Origin: Tissierellia bacterium | GTDB taxonomy: Bacteria; Bacillota; Clostridia; Peptostreptococcales; Acidaminobacteraceae | Length of the DNA: 64,000 bases | Assembly (NCBI GenBank): GCA_012838225.1 | Contig: DUPT01000056.1 | Location: 1 to 64,000, forward strand | Direction of reading: 5' to 3' | Part shown: positions 51,841 through 60,360 of the stretch, one piece after another | How the letters are laid out: every line of letters begins with the position of its first letter | How positions within the stretch are numbered: the first letter of the stretch is position 1 | Program-made: the position numbers and the translations under genes | Notes under the pieces: generated by a model | Databases searched by the model: none | What the model was told of the DNA's origin: nothing | Seen by the model: only the letters and a program-made list of their open reading frames with translations

Positions 51841-52354
51841 TCAAGTTCTTTAAGCGACTGGCCCCCAATGCCTTGGCGATCGATCGAATCTTTTTAGAAT
51901 CACATGTCCTGCGGGCGACGCTGGCCGGGGCTCAGCCGATCTATGCTGATTTTAAGACCCTGAGTCAGGATGTGTTTTTTGCCCCGTATAAGATCTATCC
52001 GGTGACCGATCCGTCGGCCGCCAGCGACACCCATCAGCGGATGCTGGATCCGCTGCTTCAAAGCACCGTCCTGCCCAAGCTTCGCCGCCGCAGTGCCGGC
52101 TCACTGCCCGATAGCTATGTTGCGCTCAAGCGACTGCTCGACTTCTTCCTAGAGAAGACCCGGGGCCGTGATATCATCGCCCGAACCAAAAGGACAAGTA
52201 TCACTTCAAGCTCTTTACCGTCATCATGCACTCGATGACCTATGAGGACTACGGCGATGTCGGTGAGATCTCGGATGAGATCCTGACCATCGAAGAACAA
52301 GACCTCGGACAGACGCATGACCGCAGCTATCAGCGGATCTATCAGGCCATCTAA
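51840..52354 (+). pseudogene. Degraded gene fragment upstream of moxR-like gene, unrecognised
   Basis: A plus-strand frame reads VKFFKRLAPNALAIDRIFLESHVLRATLAG to about 52190 (RGRDIIARTK). A frame change near there leads to KYHFKLFTVIMHSMTYEDYGDV and a TAA at 52352-52354. The 5' part of the gene is missing at the joint with the CaiB remnant. I do not recognise the family. The fragment is followed after 9 nt by the MoxR-type ATPase gene, so it was probably its operon partner. Confidence 0.6.
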
Positions 52355-52363
52355 GGAGATACC

Positions 52364-53554
52364 ATGGACCTTGTGACCACCCTGCAACAAGCCAGAGCCT
52401 TCCTCAATCAGAAATACTATGAGCTGGAGGACTTTATCGACTGCCTTTTGCTCTCACTGATCTCTCGCAGCCATATGATCGCCCTGGGCCAGCCCGGGAT
52501 CGCCAAGACGGCGGTGCTGCGTGAGCTGGTGTCGATGATGGACTTTAGCGGCGTCTCCGGGACACCCTATTTCCACATCCAGATGGGGGCCGACATCTCG
52601 CCGAACAATATCTTCGGGGCGCCCGATATCGAGTACTTCAAGACCCACGGCATCATCAAGCGCCATGTCGAGGGCTTTTTGCCCGATGCCATCATTGCCT
52701 TTTGCAGTGAGTTCTACCGGGTGAGCGATCAGGTGGCAAACTCCGGGCTATTGACCATCCTAAACGAAGGCGAGTATAAGAACGGGACCGACCTCATCCG
52801 GACCCCGCTGCGCTTTTTTATGGCCGACACCAACTTCTTTCCTAAGCAGATGGATGAGCTCGATGCCGAGGACGAAGACCTCCGGCTTCAGGCCCTGCAC
52901 GATCGCTTCCTGGCCAGGGTCTTGGTCCGACCGCTACAGGACCCCGACAATCAGGTCAAGATGTTTTTGATGGACGATGATCAGCGCTTTGAGCATCGGA
53001 TCAATGTCCGTGATCTGATCACGCTCCAAGATGATCTGGCCTCGATCACCATCCCGATCGAAATCGCCTACCATGTCATCCAGCTGGCCGATAGGCTGCG
53101 CGATAAGCACCGCATCTTCCTATCGCCTCGCCGCGTCAAGCTCTCCCGCGGTCTCCTGCGGGCCAGTGCCTGGCTCGATCAGCGTGACACCGTCAGCCTG
53201 GCCGATCTTCGGGCCCTGCGCTTTAGCTTCTGGCAACGTGAAGACGATATCCTAAAGGTAGCCGATGCCATCGATGCCCAGCTCAATAAGCCGGCCCTCG
53301 ATGCCAAGATCTTCCGCCAGATGCATCAGTCGGTCCTCGAGGACATGAAGCGCACCCGGGACAATCAGTCCCACCTGCCGGGCTTTGAAGAGAGTGCCTT
53401 GATCAAGCAGGCTCAAAAAGATATCCTCCGGATCATGGAGCATATTCAAAGCAATTATCCCGCCTATCAGACCTATTCCGAGATCGATCAGGTCTATCGG
53501 GAGCTGCAAGCTGACTATCAGAAATTCTTTGATCAAGAAGTTGCGGACGAATAA
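52364..53554 (+). CDS. MoxR-type AAA+ ATPase (RavA-like)
   Basis: The 396-residue protein has a Walker A variant GQPGIAKT at 42-49, SEFYRVSDQVANSGLLTILNEGEY around Walker B, and RFLARVLVRPL, as in RavA-type MoxR ATPases. These usually work with a VWA protein as chaperones for metal enzymes. No VWA gene follows; only a degraded frame precedes it. A VWA gene does exist about 42 kb away near 10 kb, without a link. Start follows AAGGAGATACC. Confidence 0.88.
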   Translation: MDLVTTLQQARAFLNQKYYELEDFIDCLLLSLISRSHMIALGQPGIAKTAVLRELVSMMDFSGVSGTPYFHIQMGADISPNNIFGAPDIEYFKTHGIIKRHVEGFLPDAIIAFCSEFYRVSDQVANSGLLTILNEGEYKNGTDLIRTPLRFFMADTNFFPKQMDELDAEDEDLRLQALHDRFLARVLVRPLQDPDNQVKMFLMDDDQRFEHRINVRDLITLQDDLASITIPIEIAYHVIQLADRLRDKHRIFLSPRRVKLSRGLLRASAWLDQRDTVSLADLRALRFSFWQREDDILKVADAIDAQLNKPALDAKIFRQMHQSVLEDMKRTRDNQSHLPGFEESALIKQAQKDILRIMEHIQSNYPAYQTYSEIDQVYRELQADYQKFFDQEVADE

Positions 53555-53592
53555 GCCCCACCAAAAAAGGTCGAACAAAGAAAAAATGCTAT

Positions 53593-53625
53593 AAAGGATC
53601 GCCCGGAAAGCCCGAGCGATCCTTT
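53593..53625. terminator. Bidirectional terminator between moxR-like and beta-lactamase-like genes
   Basis: AAAGGATCGC pairs with GCGATCCTTT around 13 nt, between convergent genes. Confidence 0.75.
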
Positions 53626-54526
53626 ATTCTCCAAAGAAGTCATGGGCGATCCGGTTGATCTCACCGACCAGTGTCAGCCCGATCTCACCGGCCTGACTCA
53701 TCACCACGATCGAATAGGGTGAATCATCCAGCACCAAGCCGGCCGCCCCATACATCTGTTCATAGTGACCGATCTTTTGATACGTCGCTACCGTCTGAGA
53801 GGCATTTAAATAATTGGTCGGCTCGGCCTGAGCCATCAGGTCGAACAGCTCGGCATAATGGGCGGGATGATCGTACAGATAGCCTAAGACATCGCTCAGA
53901 TAATCGGCCGTCAGATAATTATCGCCCGAGTAGTAGTTGGGATAGGCCTCATCGTCGGTGTATTTCAAAGCGGCCTGTCGCATCGGCTCCCAGCCGCCGA
54001 GGTGACTGTAGAGCATATGACCGGATATATTGTCCGACACGGTGATCAGGTAGTAGAGCAGATCCTCGATCGGGATATAGTCGCCGTCCTCGACCGAAGT
54101 CTCAAGCGGTCCTTCTTCAAACATCCACTCATCATATCTGATGGCATCCTGGGGACTGATCCGGCCGGCACTGATCTCATCATAATAGAGCATGGCCAGA
54201 GGCAGCTTATACAGCGACGCCCCCACAAACTCCACCTGATCGTTTCGCCGAAAGCTCTCCCCCGTCCGAAGATCGGTGATGACAAAGCTGATCGCCTCGG
54301 CTTCGACTCCGTATTCGCTAAGCAGCTCCTCGATCCGCTCCTCCAGGCCCTGACGGTCTTGTTCCACCGTTTCGGCGGCCACTTCTTCGGTCGTCGGCTC
54401 GACCGGCTGCCAGGCCACTGGCTCGGCCGGCCGACTCGTCTTCGGCGGCGGGGGCGATATCACCTCGGGCTTGTCGCAGCCGATCAACAGGCTGACTACC
54501 AAAAGAATGAGCAGGAGTTTTCTCAA
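53624..54526 (-). CDS. Class A beta-lactamase-like serine hydrolase, lipoprotein
   Basis: The 300-residue protein has a lipobox (LLIGC, Cys17) then a Pro-rich linker. SxxK is SLYK at 104-107, the second motif is SDN at 164-166. A KTG triad is not obvious (a weak version may be in YGAAGLV). It fits the class A beta-lactamase/penicillin-binding fold. With motif three altered it may be a hydrolase of envelope substrates rather than of antibiotics. It is a single gene. Confidence 0.82.
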   Translation of the reverse strand: MRKLLLILLVVSLLIGCDKPEVISPPPPKTSRPAEPVAWQPVEPTTEEVAAETVEQDRQGLEERIEELLSEYGVEAEAISFVITDLRTGESFRRNDQVEFVGASLYKLPLAMLYYDEISAGRISPQDAIRYDEWMFEEGPLETSVEDGDYIPIEDLLYYLITVSDNISGHMLYSHLGGWEPMRQAALKYTDDEAYPNYYSGDNYLTADYLSDVLGYLYDHPAHYAELFDLMAQAEPTNYLNASQTVATYQKIGHYEQMYGAAGLVLDDSPYSIVVMSQAGEIGLTLVGEINRIAHDFFGE

Positions 54527-54605
54527 AAGGGGGTCTCACCTCACTTCCATCGACAGTTTTGGTTTGGGTTAACCCTACAAAAAAGACATAGCTTATGTCA
54601 AGCCA

Positions 54606-54634
54606 ACAAAAACAGCGTCTCAAAAAGAGGCGCT
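54606..54634 (-). terminator. Terminator of the nucleobase permease gene
   Basis: On the minus strand AGCGCCTC pairs with GAGACGCT (one mismatch) around TTTTT, followed by GTTTTTG. Confidence 0.65.
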
Positions 54635-54651
54635 TGATGCTTTGACGTCTA

Positions 54652-55911
54652 CTACTTGCCTTCAGGCAGTAGCTTGTTGAGGATGATACCGACGATGGCG
54701 GCCAGCGCCATACCTTCGATATTGAGAGCAAACTGTCCGATCTCGACCGGGAACATCGCGCCACCCAGGCCTAGGACCAGGATCGAGGCGGCAATGATCA
54801 GATTGCGGGTGCTGGTGAAGTCGACTCGGTTTTCAACCAGTGTCCTGGCACCGATGGCCGCGATCATACCAAAGAGGATGATCGAGATGCCGCCGATGAC
54901 CGCTGTCGGAATGGTCGAAATGACCGCCCCGAGCTTATTGAACAGACCGAGGACGATGGCAAAGATGGCTGCGATCCGCATGACCAGCGGATCCCAGACT
55001 CTGGTCAGAGCCAGTACGCCGGTATTTTCCGAATACGTCGTATTGGCCGGGCCGCCAAACAGGGCCGACAAGGAGGTGGCTAGACCATCCCCCAGCAGCG
55101 TCCGGATCAGACCGGGGTCACGGATATAGTCACGGTTAGTCGTCGCACCGATCGCGATGACGTCTCCGATATGCTCGACCATCGTAGCCAGTGCCAGCGG
55201 AGCGATCGTCAGGACCGCACCGAGGTCAAATTTAGCCATTCGAAACGGCGGCAGGGCAAACCACGGCGCCTCGGCGATCGGGGTGAAGTCGACTCGGCTG
55301 ATGATAGCCGAGATGATATAGGCTGCGATCAGACCCAGGATGACCGGGATGACCTTGATAAAGCCTCGACTGAAGATACTGATGGCCGTGACCAAAGCAA
55401 AGGCAATGATGGCCAGCAGCCAATCCGAGGCCGCCATCTCGATGGCCGTCGGTGCCAGCTTCAGACCGATGACCATAATGATCGGACCGGTCACGACCGG
55501 CGGGAACCAACCGATGATCGTCTCGGTACCGAAGATCGCGATCAAGCCGGCCAGGATCAGGTAGACGATACCGGCGACGACGATCCCCCCTTGGGCATAC
55601 TCCATGCCATACATTTCAGACACAGCCAGCGTAGGAGCAATAAAAGCAAATGATGATCCCAAAAATGCCGGCATTTTGCCTTTCGTGATCAAGTGGAAGA
55701 GCAGTGTGCCGATACCTGCCATAAACAGGGCAACGGAGATGTCAAAGCCGGTGATAATGGGGACCAGGACCGTTGCACCAAACATCGTGAAGGTGTGCTG
55801 GAGGCCCAAGGTGATCGTCTTCGACATGCCAAGGGCTCTGGCATCTCGAATGGCACCGGTTTCGTCAAACTCATGCTCGGGAACAACGTTGGGATTGTTT
55901 TCGTTATTCAT
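54652..55911 (-). CDS. Uracil/xanthine permease family transporter (NCS2)
   Basis: The 419-residue protein has about 12-14 membrane helices and NCS2 signatures: LGLQHTFTMFGATVLVP, FLGSSFAFIAP with GYGMEYAQGG region, and GPANTTYSENTGVLALT. The QH and NTTYSEN motifs are typical for UraA/uracil-xanthine permeases. Cargo (uracil or xanthine) cannot be fixed; xpt and Mo-hydroxylase genes favour a purine, while GPANTTY with the Glu motif is closest to UraA-type. Symport with H+ or Na+. The leader 55912-56109 has a TATAAT-like box but no riboswitch I recognise. Confidence 0.88.
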   Translation of the reverse strand: MNNENNPNVVPEHEFDETGAIRDARALGMSKTITLGLQHTFTMFGATVLVPIITGFDISVALFMAGIGTLLFHLITKGKMPAFLGSSFAFIAPTLAVSEMYGMEYAQGGIVVAGIVYLILAGLIAIFGTETIIGWFPPVVTGPIIMVIGLKLAPTAIEMAASDWLLAIIAFALVTAISIFSRGFIKVIPVILGLIAAYIISAIISRVDFTPIAEAPWFALPPFRMAKFDLGAVLTIAPLALATMVEHIGDVIAIGATTNRDYIRDPGLIRTLLGDGLATSLSALFGGPANTTYSENTGVLALTRVWDPLVMRIAAIFAIVLGLFNKLGAVISTIPTAVIGGISIILFGMIAAIGARTLVENRVDFTSTRNLIIAASILVLGLGGAMFPVEIGQFALNIEGMALAAIVGIILNKLLPEGK

Positions 55912-56109
55912 GGATCCTCCTATGGTTTAAAGATAGAATTGTCTGACACGTTCCTTTGTCTACCGCTACCACCTCCTTCGTCTTTTAAAAGCCGTCCGGT
56001 TGGATAATGCCTAATGATTATAACCATCTTTTCATATTTGTGCCCATTTGTAAATAAGTCACATTTTTCGATTAAGACGCTGAGGATGGTGTTTGTTTGT
56101 GAAAACGAC

Positions 56110-56433
56110 CTAATCGGTCTCGCCAAAAAGCTGACGAAGGACGAGCATCGATTCCATCATATTGGGAAAACCGACCGTCGGCGCCGTCAACAACAGGACA
56201 TGCTCGATCTCCTCCCGACTGCAGCCGGCATCGATCGCCTTTTTGATATGGGTCGCCAGCGCATAGTCGAATTTGGCCGAGGCCGAAATCGCTACCTTAA
56301 TGAGGGCAGCCGTTTTCCGATCGAGCGGTCCGGCCTGATGGACCGCCCGGCCGTACTTGGTATAGGCCTCATAGACCTCACCGTACTTTTCTGTCAGGTA
56401 GGCCAGGTTTTGTCGGATGGTTTCATTCATCAT
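56110..56433 (-). CDS. Carboxymuconolactone decarboxylase-like (AhpD family)
   Basis: The 107-residue helical protein has LTEKYGEVYEAYTKYGRAV, ALIKVAISAS and GCSREEIEHVLLLTAPTVGFPNM, as in small CMD family proteins. The usual CxxC of AhpD is missing (only one Cys in this part), so it is probably not a peroxidase partner. It begins inside the end of the amidase gene, with which it was co-transcribed. Confidence 0.82.
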   Translation of the reverse strand: MMNETIRQNLAYLTEKYGEVYEAYTKYGRAVHQAGPLDRKTAALIKVAISASAKFDYALATHIKKAIDAGCSREEIEHVLLLTAPTVGFPNMMESMLVLRQLFGETD

Positions 56434-57794
56434 TATCTCCTTTCGCCATCAAGGGTGCTTGAAAGCTCGTTTTATCAGACACCGTCTCAGCCAGTGCCAA
56501 TAGTAGTCGCTCCTGATCGGGTCGGCCCAGGAGCTCATAGCCGATCGGCACCCCCAGCGGTGCCTCGGCCGTCGGTTTGGAAAAGCCGCCCGGCAGTGCC
56601 AGGGAGCAAAAGCCCGTGATCGAAGCCAATACGCCGTTACGTCCCAGCTGAGAGCCGCCGATCGGACAGACCAGTTGCTGCTGATGAGGATAGATCAGTG
56701 CACTCAGATCATATTTATCATACAGCTCCAGAAGCTGAGAGCGCCACTGCCTAGCCGCTTCTCGCCGGGCCTGATAGGCCTCATCGTTGGTGGAGAGCGT
56801 TTGGGCGGTCCTTAGATTCTGCTCGATCCCGGGAGAAAATCGACCGGAGGCCAGGATATCAGCCAGGCTCTTGATGGGTGATCCTTCAAGCTTGGCCAGA
56901 TACTGTGATTCAGATGATCCTTTAGATCATACAGATGGACACTCACCTGATCGATCAGGTATTGATTATCAAAGCTCACCGGAAGCTCGATCAGCTCGAC
57001 CTTGGATGAGAGCTTCGAGAGCACCTGCTCCATCACGGCTAAAACCTCCGGATCTGACCCAAAAAAGCTTCGCACTACGCCGACCTTAAGTCTTGGCGGC
57101 AGGCTGATCTCCCCCCACTCATCGGCCATTACCCGGTAGAGCAGTTCGACATCGGCCAAATATCTGCCCATCGGACCGGCCGTATCTTGGGTCAGTGAAT
57201 ACGGAATGATCCCCTCAGACGACAATTTCCCCAACGTCGGTCTCAGGCCTATCAAATGATTGGCTGAGGCCGGCGAGCGGACGCTGTTGATGGTATCGGT
57301 CCCCAGACCCACCAACCCATAATCCATCGCCAGGGCTGCCCCCGTGCCGCCGGAGGAGCCCCCCGGGGTGCGACTCAGATCATAGGGGTTTTTGGTTTGA
57401 CCCAGTACCGAGCTGATGGTTTCGCCCCAGATGGCAAACTCATGCAGGTTGGTCTTGGCCAAGATCAAGCCGCCGGCCTGACGGATCCGCCGAATGATCT
57501 CGGCGTCTTGCTTCGCCACATTATGGCTAAGGGATAAGGAGCCGGCCGTCGTGACCATCCCCAAGACATCGATATTGTCCTTGACGAGCACCGGCACACA
57601 ATACAGCGGCGCCTGCGGATCGATGGTGCGAATGATTTCGCTTAGATCCGACGGCCAATTCGGATTGATCGTGATGATCGCCTTGATCGTTTGATCGAAT
57701 CGCTCGATCCGGTCGATATGATACCGGATCATTTTCTCGGGTGTGCCCCCTGTCTGATGGCCTCATGAAAGCCGGCAATACTTAGGTATTCCAT
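56423..57794 (-). pseudogene. Amidase-signature enzyme broken by two frameshifts
   Basis: Three frames combine into one amidase. ATG 57794 after AGGAGAATAACG gives MEYLSIAGFHEAIRQ; at a G5 run near 57747-57751 the frame shifts to TPEKMIRYHIDRIERFD. This runs through VKDNIDVLG (catalytic Lys), PGGSSGGTGAALA (Ser loop) and GLGTDTINSVRSPA to about 56915, where a second shift leads to YLAKLEGSPIKSL and the C-terminal frame ending at 56423. The catalytic SSK triad is encoded. Either it is a recent pseudogene or two sequence errors exist. Confidence 0.75.
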
Positions 57795-57804
57795 CGTTAT
57801 TCTC

Positions 57805-58551
57805 CTAGTCGCTTCGGTAATAGACAGCCTCTAGCTTGGCCGCTGTGAGCTGAGTAAAAAGGACAGCCGCCACTCGCTCATCCTGAAACAGCTCCGGGAT
57901 GAGAGAGTGAAGAAAGGTCGTATCCTCGAGGCGATCGATCCGGTTGAATAAGACGATCACCTCCTTTGTCGGGACATTCTTCAGTGCCCCGCCGGGACAC
58001 TTAAAATGATCCAGAAAGATCTCCGGAGTCATGGCTTGATCAGGTGATAGACCCAGCTGCTCGATCAGGATCTGAGGCCGATGGACCACCTGCTCGATCG
58101 GCTCAAAGAAGCCGTCGGCTCCGATGACAAGAGCGATCAGATCACTTGATTGCGGGATCGGCGGCTCATACGAAGCATAGCTCTTAAACGGCCGGCCGTT
58201 TGAACCGTCGGCCTCGACGATGATCGAATTAAACAGCCTCTCCTTCTTTAGCCGATCGATAGCCTCAGGCGGGATGCCTTTAAGCTTCGCCTCACTTAGA
58301 CGGTGCGAGAAAAGGGCTATCGGATTGGCTTTGCTGGTGACCTCCCCAAAATCGATCGGCAAAAAGCTTGGTCGAAGCATGGCAGTCGTCGATGTCAACA
58401 GCGTCCGGCCTGTCTTGGCCCGCTCCTTTGTCAGCCAATGGACCAGGGTCGTCTTACCGCCGCCACCGATCACACTGATGAGCCGGGCCGGCGAGAAATG
58501 AGCCATCACCTCGGAGAGTGATTGTGTGGTCGCTTCGGTCGTTCGCTTCAT
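57805..58551 (-). CDS. yqeC: Selenium-dependent hydroxylase accessory protein YqeC
   Basis: The 248-residue protein has a P-loop (ISVIGGGGKTTLVHWL, Gly-rich at 29-33), IIVEADGSNGRPFKSYASYEPP, IGADGFFEPIEQVVHRP and VLFNRIDRLED. This is YqeC, found with YqeB, SelD and molybdenum hydroxylases. Together with yqeB/xdhC it forms a maturation group, though 6 kb apart. Confidence 0.9.
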   Translation of the reverse strand: MKRTTEATTQSLSEVMAHFSPARLISVIGGGGKTTLVHWLTKERAKTGRTLLTSTTAMLRPSFLPIDFGEVTSKANPIALFSHRLSEAKLKGIPPEAIDRLKKERLFNSIIVEADGSNGRPFKSYASYEPPIPQSSDLIALVIGADGFFEPIEQVVHRPQILIEQLGLSPDQAMTPEIFLDHFKCPGGALKNVPTKEVIVLFNRIDRLEDTTFLHSLIPELFQDERVAAVLFTQLTAAKLEAVYYRSD

Positions 58552-58577
58552 CCTACTTCCTCTTTCAAGAAATGGCC

Positions 58578-58608
58578 TGTCCTATCACAGAACAAGCCAT
58601 CTAGTCCG
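58578..58608 (-). terminator. Hairpin after the NTPase gene
   Basis: On the minus strand ATGGCTTGT and ACAGGCCAT pair with one bulge, followed by TTTCTTG. Weak. Confidence 0.4.
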
Positions 58609-59077
58609 CCATCAGATCGAACAGATCGAAATCACCCAGCTCAGACAACCGATCGGCCAAGGCGTGATCGTCTCGCCGCAAAACGATCAGCATCCGGTAG
58701 CGGCCGGCCAGGGCGATGATCTCATCGACAAACTCCGAAACGCTACGCTCCATAAAGCCGACCTCATCGAGGATGATCAGCTCATGCTCTCTGTCCCGGA
58801 GCGATCTTAACAGATCGGTCGCCCGCGAGAAGCCGTCGACATCCGGAGTCATTTTCTCATCGATCAGATGGCCGATGGCAAATGACGTCCCGCCTAAGCG
58901 ATCGGCCAGATAGGTCGCATCACCGGCTCGAAACGAGCGATAGCCGGCAAAGGGGCCATACAGCTCATCGAGCCAATTGACCAAGGTGGTCTTCCCGATC
59001 TGTCTCGGACCGGTCAGCAGTAAATGATCCTCCGATTGCAGAAACCATTCGACGATCCGCCGCTGTCTAGTCGTCAT
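58601..59077 (-). CDS. THEP1-like nucleoside-triphosphatase
   Basis: The 158-residue protein has a P-loop GPRQIGKT at 23-30 and a Walker B-like ELIILDEVGFMERSVSEFVDEI, as in small THEP1-type NTPases. The start at 59077 overlaps the NifX-like gene by 11 nt; the frame upstream only mirrors that gene. Such NTPases often accompany Mo cofactor or NifX-like genes. Substrate unknown. Confidence 0.7.
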   Translation of the reverse strand: MTTRQRRIVEWFLQSEDHLLLTGPRQIGKTTLVNWLDELYGPFAGYRSFRAGDATYLADRLGGTSFAIGHLIDEKMTPDVDGFSRATDLLRSLRDREHELIILDEVGFMERSVSEFVDEIIALAGRYRMLIVLRRDDHALADRLSELGDFDLFDLMAD

Positions 59078-59375
59078 CTTCAAATGCTCCTTCCAGGAAA
59101 CGCTCGACGATCTCGTCCGTCTCCCCACGCACACCACTGACATAGCCCATCTGATAGTAGTCGAGCTCAAACTTGATATCATCATTCAGGCTCGGCAGGA
59201 TGACTTGATTGACCCGGGCCCGGTAGAGGTATTCGATCAATCCCTCTCCGGTCGTATCGGGCTGGACCAACTGCCGGCCAATCACCTGATTGTTCTCGAT
59301 ATGATACAGCGCAACGATCTCACTGTGATCGATCTCTTGTAGGATGCCCTGTTTATAGGGCAGAGCGATGATCAT
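59067..59375 (-). CDS. NifX/NafY-like cofactor-binding domain protein
   Basis: The 102-residue protein (start ATG 59375 after AAGGGGGAAGC) reads MIIALPYKQGILQEIDHSEIVALYHIENN and later VNQVILPSLND, similar to the dinitrogenase iron-molybdenum cofactor domain. It lacks cysteines, so it may bind a metal cofactor by other groups. ATGA overlap with the phosphoesterase and 11-nt overlap with the NTPase make a tight unit. Confidence 0.6.
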   Translation of the reverse strand: MIIALPYKQGILQEIDHSEIVALYHIENNQVIGRQLVQPDTTGEGLIEYLYRARVNQVILPSLNDDIKFELDYYQMGYVSGVRGETDEIVERFLEGAFEDDD

Positions 59376-60172
59376 GCTTCCCCCTTGATGTCGATAAATA
59401 CCACAGTTGGCCGGTTGAAAAATCGGGGCAGATGGTTTTTCATCAGTCCCGGACTCACCACCAGCGTCGTTTCGCCCAAGCGATAGCTCCCCTTGGAGTA
59501 TTCCGGAAACAGCCCCTGTCCCGGAGCGATCAGTCCTCGGCCAAACAGCTGCCACTGACCGCCGTGGGCATGACCCGATACGATCAGGTCGGCGCCGGAG
59601 TCCTCATAGGCTTCGATCAAATGCGGCCGATGACTCAGTAGGATATGATAGTCTCCGACCTTTGGCAAGCGATCGAACTGGCGCCTGGTCCGCTGGTAGC
59701 TTCGCTCCGGATCGGATATACCTGAGAGGACGATGGTCTGTCCTTTGATTTTTAGCTGACGGGTCTGACCATCGATCCAGCAGACGCCGTGCTGCTTGAC
59801 GCGATCAGGCAGCTGTTCATAGCCGCTAAATCTCATCTCATGATTGCCGCTCGAATAAAAGGTCGGTGCCACCGGTGGCAGCTGCGCCAGCAGTTCATCC
59901 GTCGCCCGGTTATCCGATCGCTCATCATCATAGATATCGCCCGGCATCACGATCAGATCAGGCCGGGCCTGCTTGATCCGTGACATCAATCGGCTTTGGT
60001 GTCTGCCATAGCGTGAGCTGTGCAGGTCACTGATCAGACAGACCCGGAGGTCTTGTCTGAGCTTTTTCGATGATAGACATACCCGGAGACTCGCCAGTCG
60101 CCTTGAGCCGATCCACCACAGGGCCGCTGCGCCGACTAGTCCGACAGATAGTTGTCCAGCAGTTCTTTTAAT
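59372..60172 (-). CDS. Metallophosphoesterase with N-terminal membrane anchor, probable ATT start
   Basis: Motifs in order are ISDLHSSRYG, MPGDIYDD, SSGNHEM, ILLSHRP and VSGHAHGGQW: a complete calcineurin-like phosphoesterase. The part before ISDLH must be translated, but no ATG, GTG or TTG lies in that frame. An AGAGAGGAG site is followed 8 nt later by ATT at 60172-60170, giving IKRTAGQLSVGLVGAAALWW, a good membrane anchor. A start at 59989 would remove the DLH motif. I infer an ATT start; a start-codon mutation is the alternative. It overlaps the ydbC-like end. Confidence 0.7.
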   Translation of the reverse strand: MKRTAGQLSVGLVGAAALWWIGSRRLASLRVCLSSKKLRQDLRVCLISDLHSSRYGRHQSRLMSRIKQARPDLIVMPGDIYDDERSDNRATDELLAQLPPVAPTFYSSGNHEMRFSGYEQLPDRVKQHGVCWIDGQTRQLKIKGQTIVLSGISDPERSYQRTRRQFDRLPKVGDYHILLSHRPHLIEAYEDSGADLIVSGHAHGGQWQLFGRGLIAPGQGLFPEYSKGSYRLGETTLVVSPGLMKNHLPRFFNRPTVVFIDIKGEA

Positions 60173-60360
60173 GCGATCAGCTCCTCTCTGGTCAGGGTGA
60201 TCCCCTTGCCCATTTTGTTGTGGTCGGGATCCCAGTCCCGGATATCGTACTTGGCCGCACGCTCATTCCAACTGATCAGGTTTAGCTCCTTCGACCAGCC
60301 CGAGGGCGACTCCGAGAGTACACCGACAAATTTCTCAATCTGATAGTTCAATGGACTCAT
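60136..60360 (-). CDS. ydbC: YdbC-family PC4-like protein
   Basis: The 74-residue protein has MSPLNYQIEKFVGVLSE, GWSKELNLISWNERAAKYDIRDW and KMGKGITLTREELIALKELL, as in YdbC, the bacterial homologue of the PC4 single-strand DNA-binding fold. It binds ssDNA. Its 3' end overlaps the metallophosphoesterase start region, and its start overlaps the EamA gene by 26 nt. Confidence 0.88.
   Translation of the reverse strand: MSPLNYQIEKFVGVLSESPSGWSKELNLISWNERAAKYDIRDWDPDHNKMGKGITLTREELIALKELLDNYLSD

Noticed and set aside
55912-56109. Riboswitch before the nucleobase permease
   Set aside because: No known purine, xanthine or PyrR-type motif is visible in the 200-bp leader.
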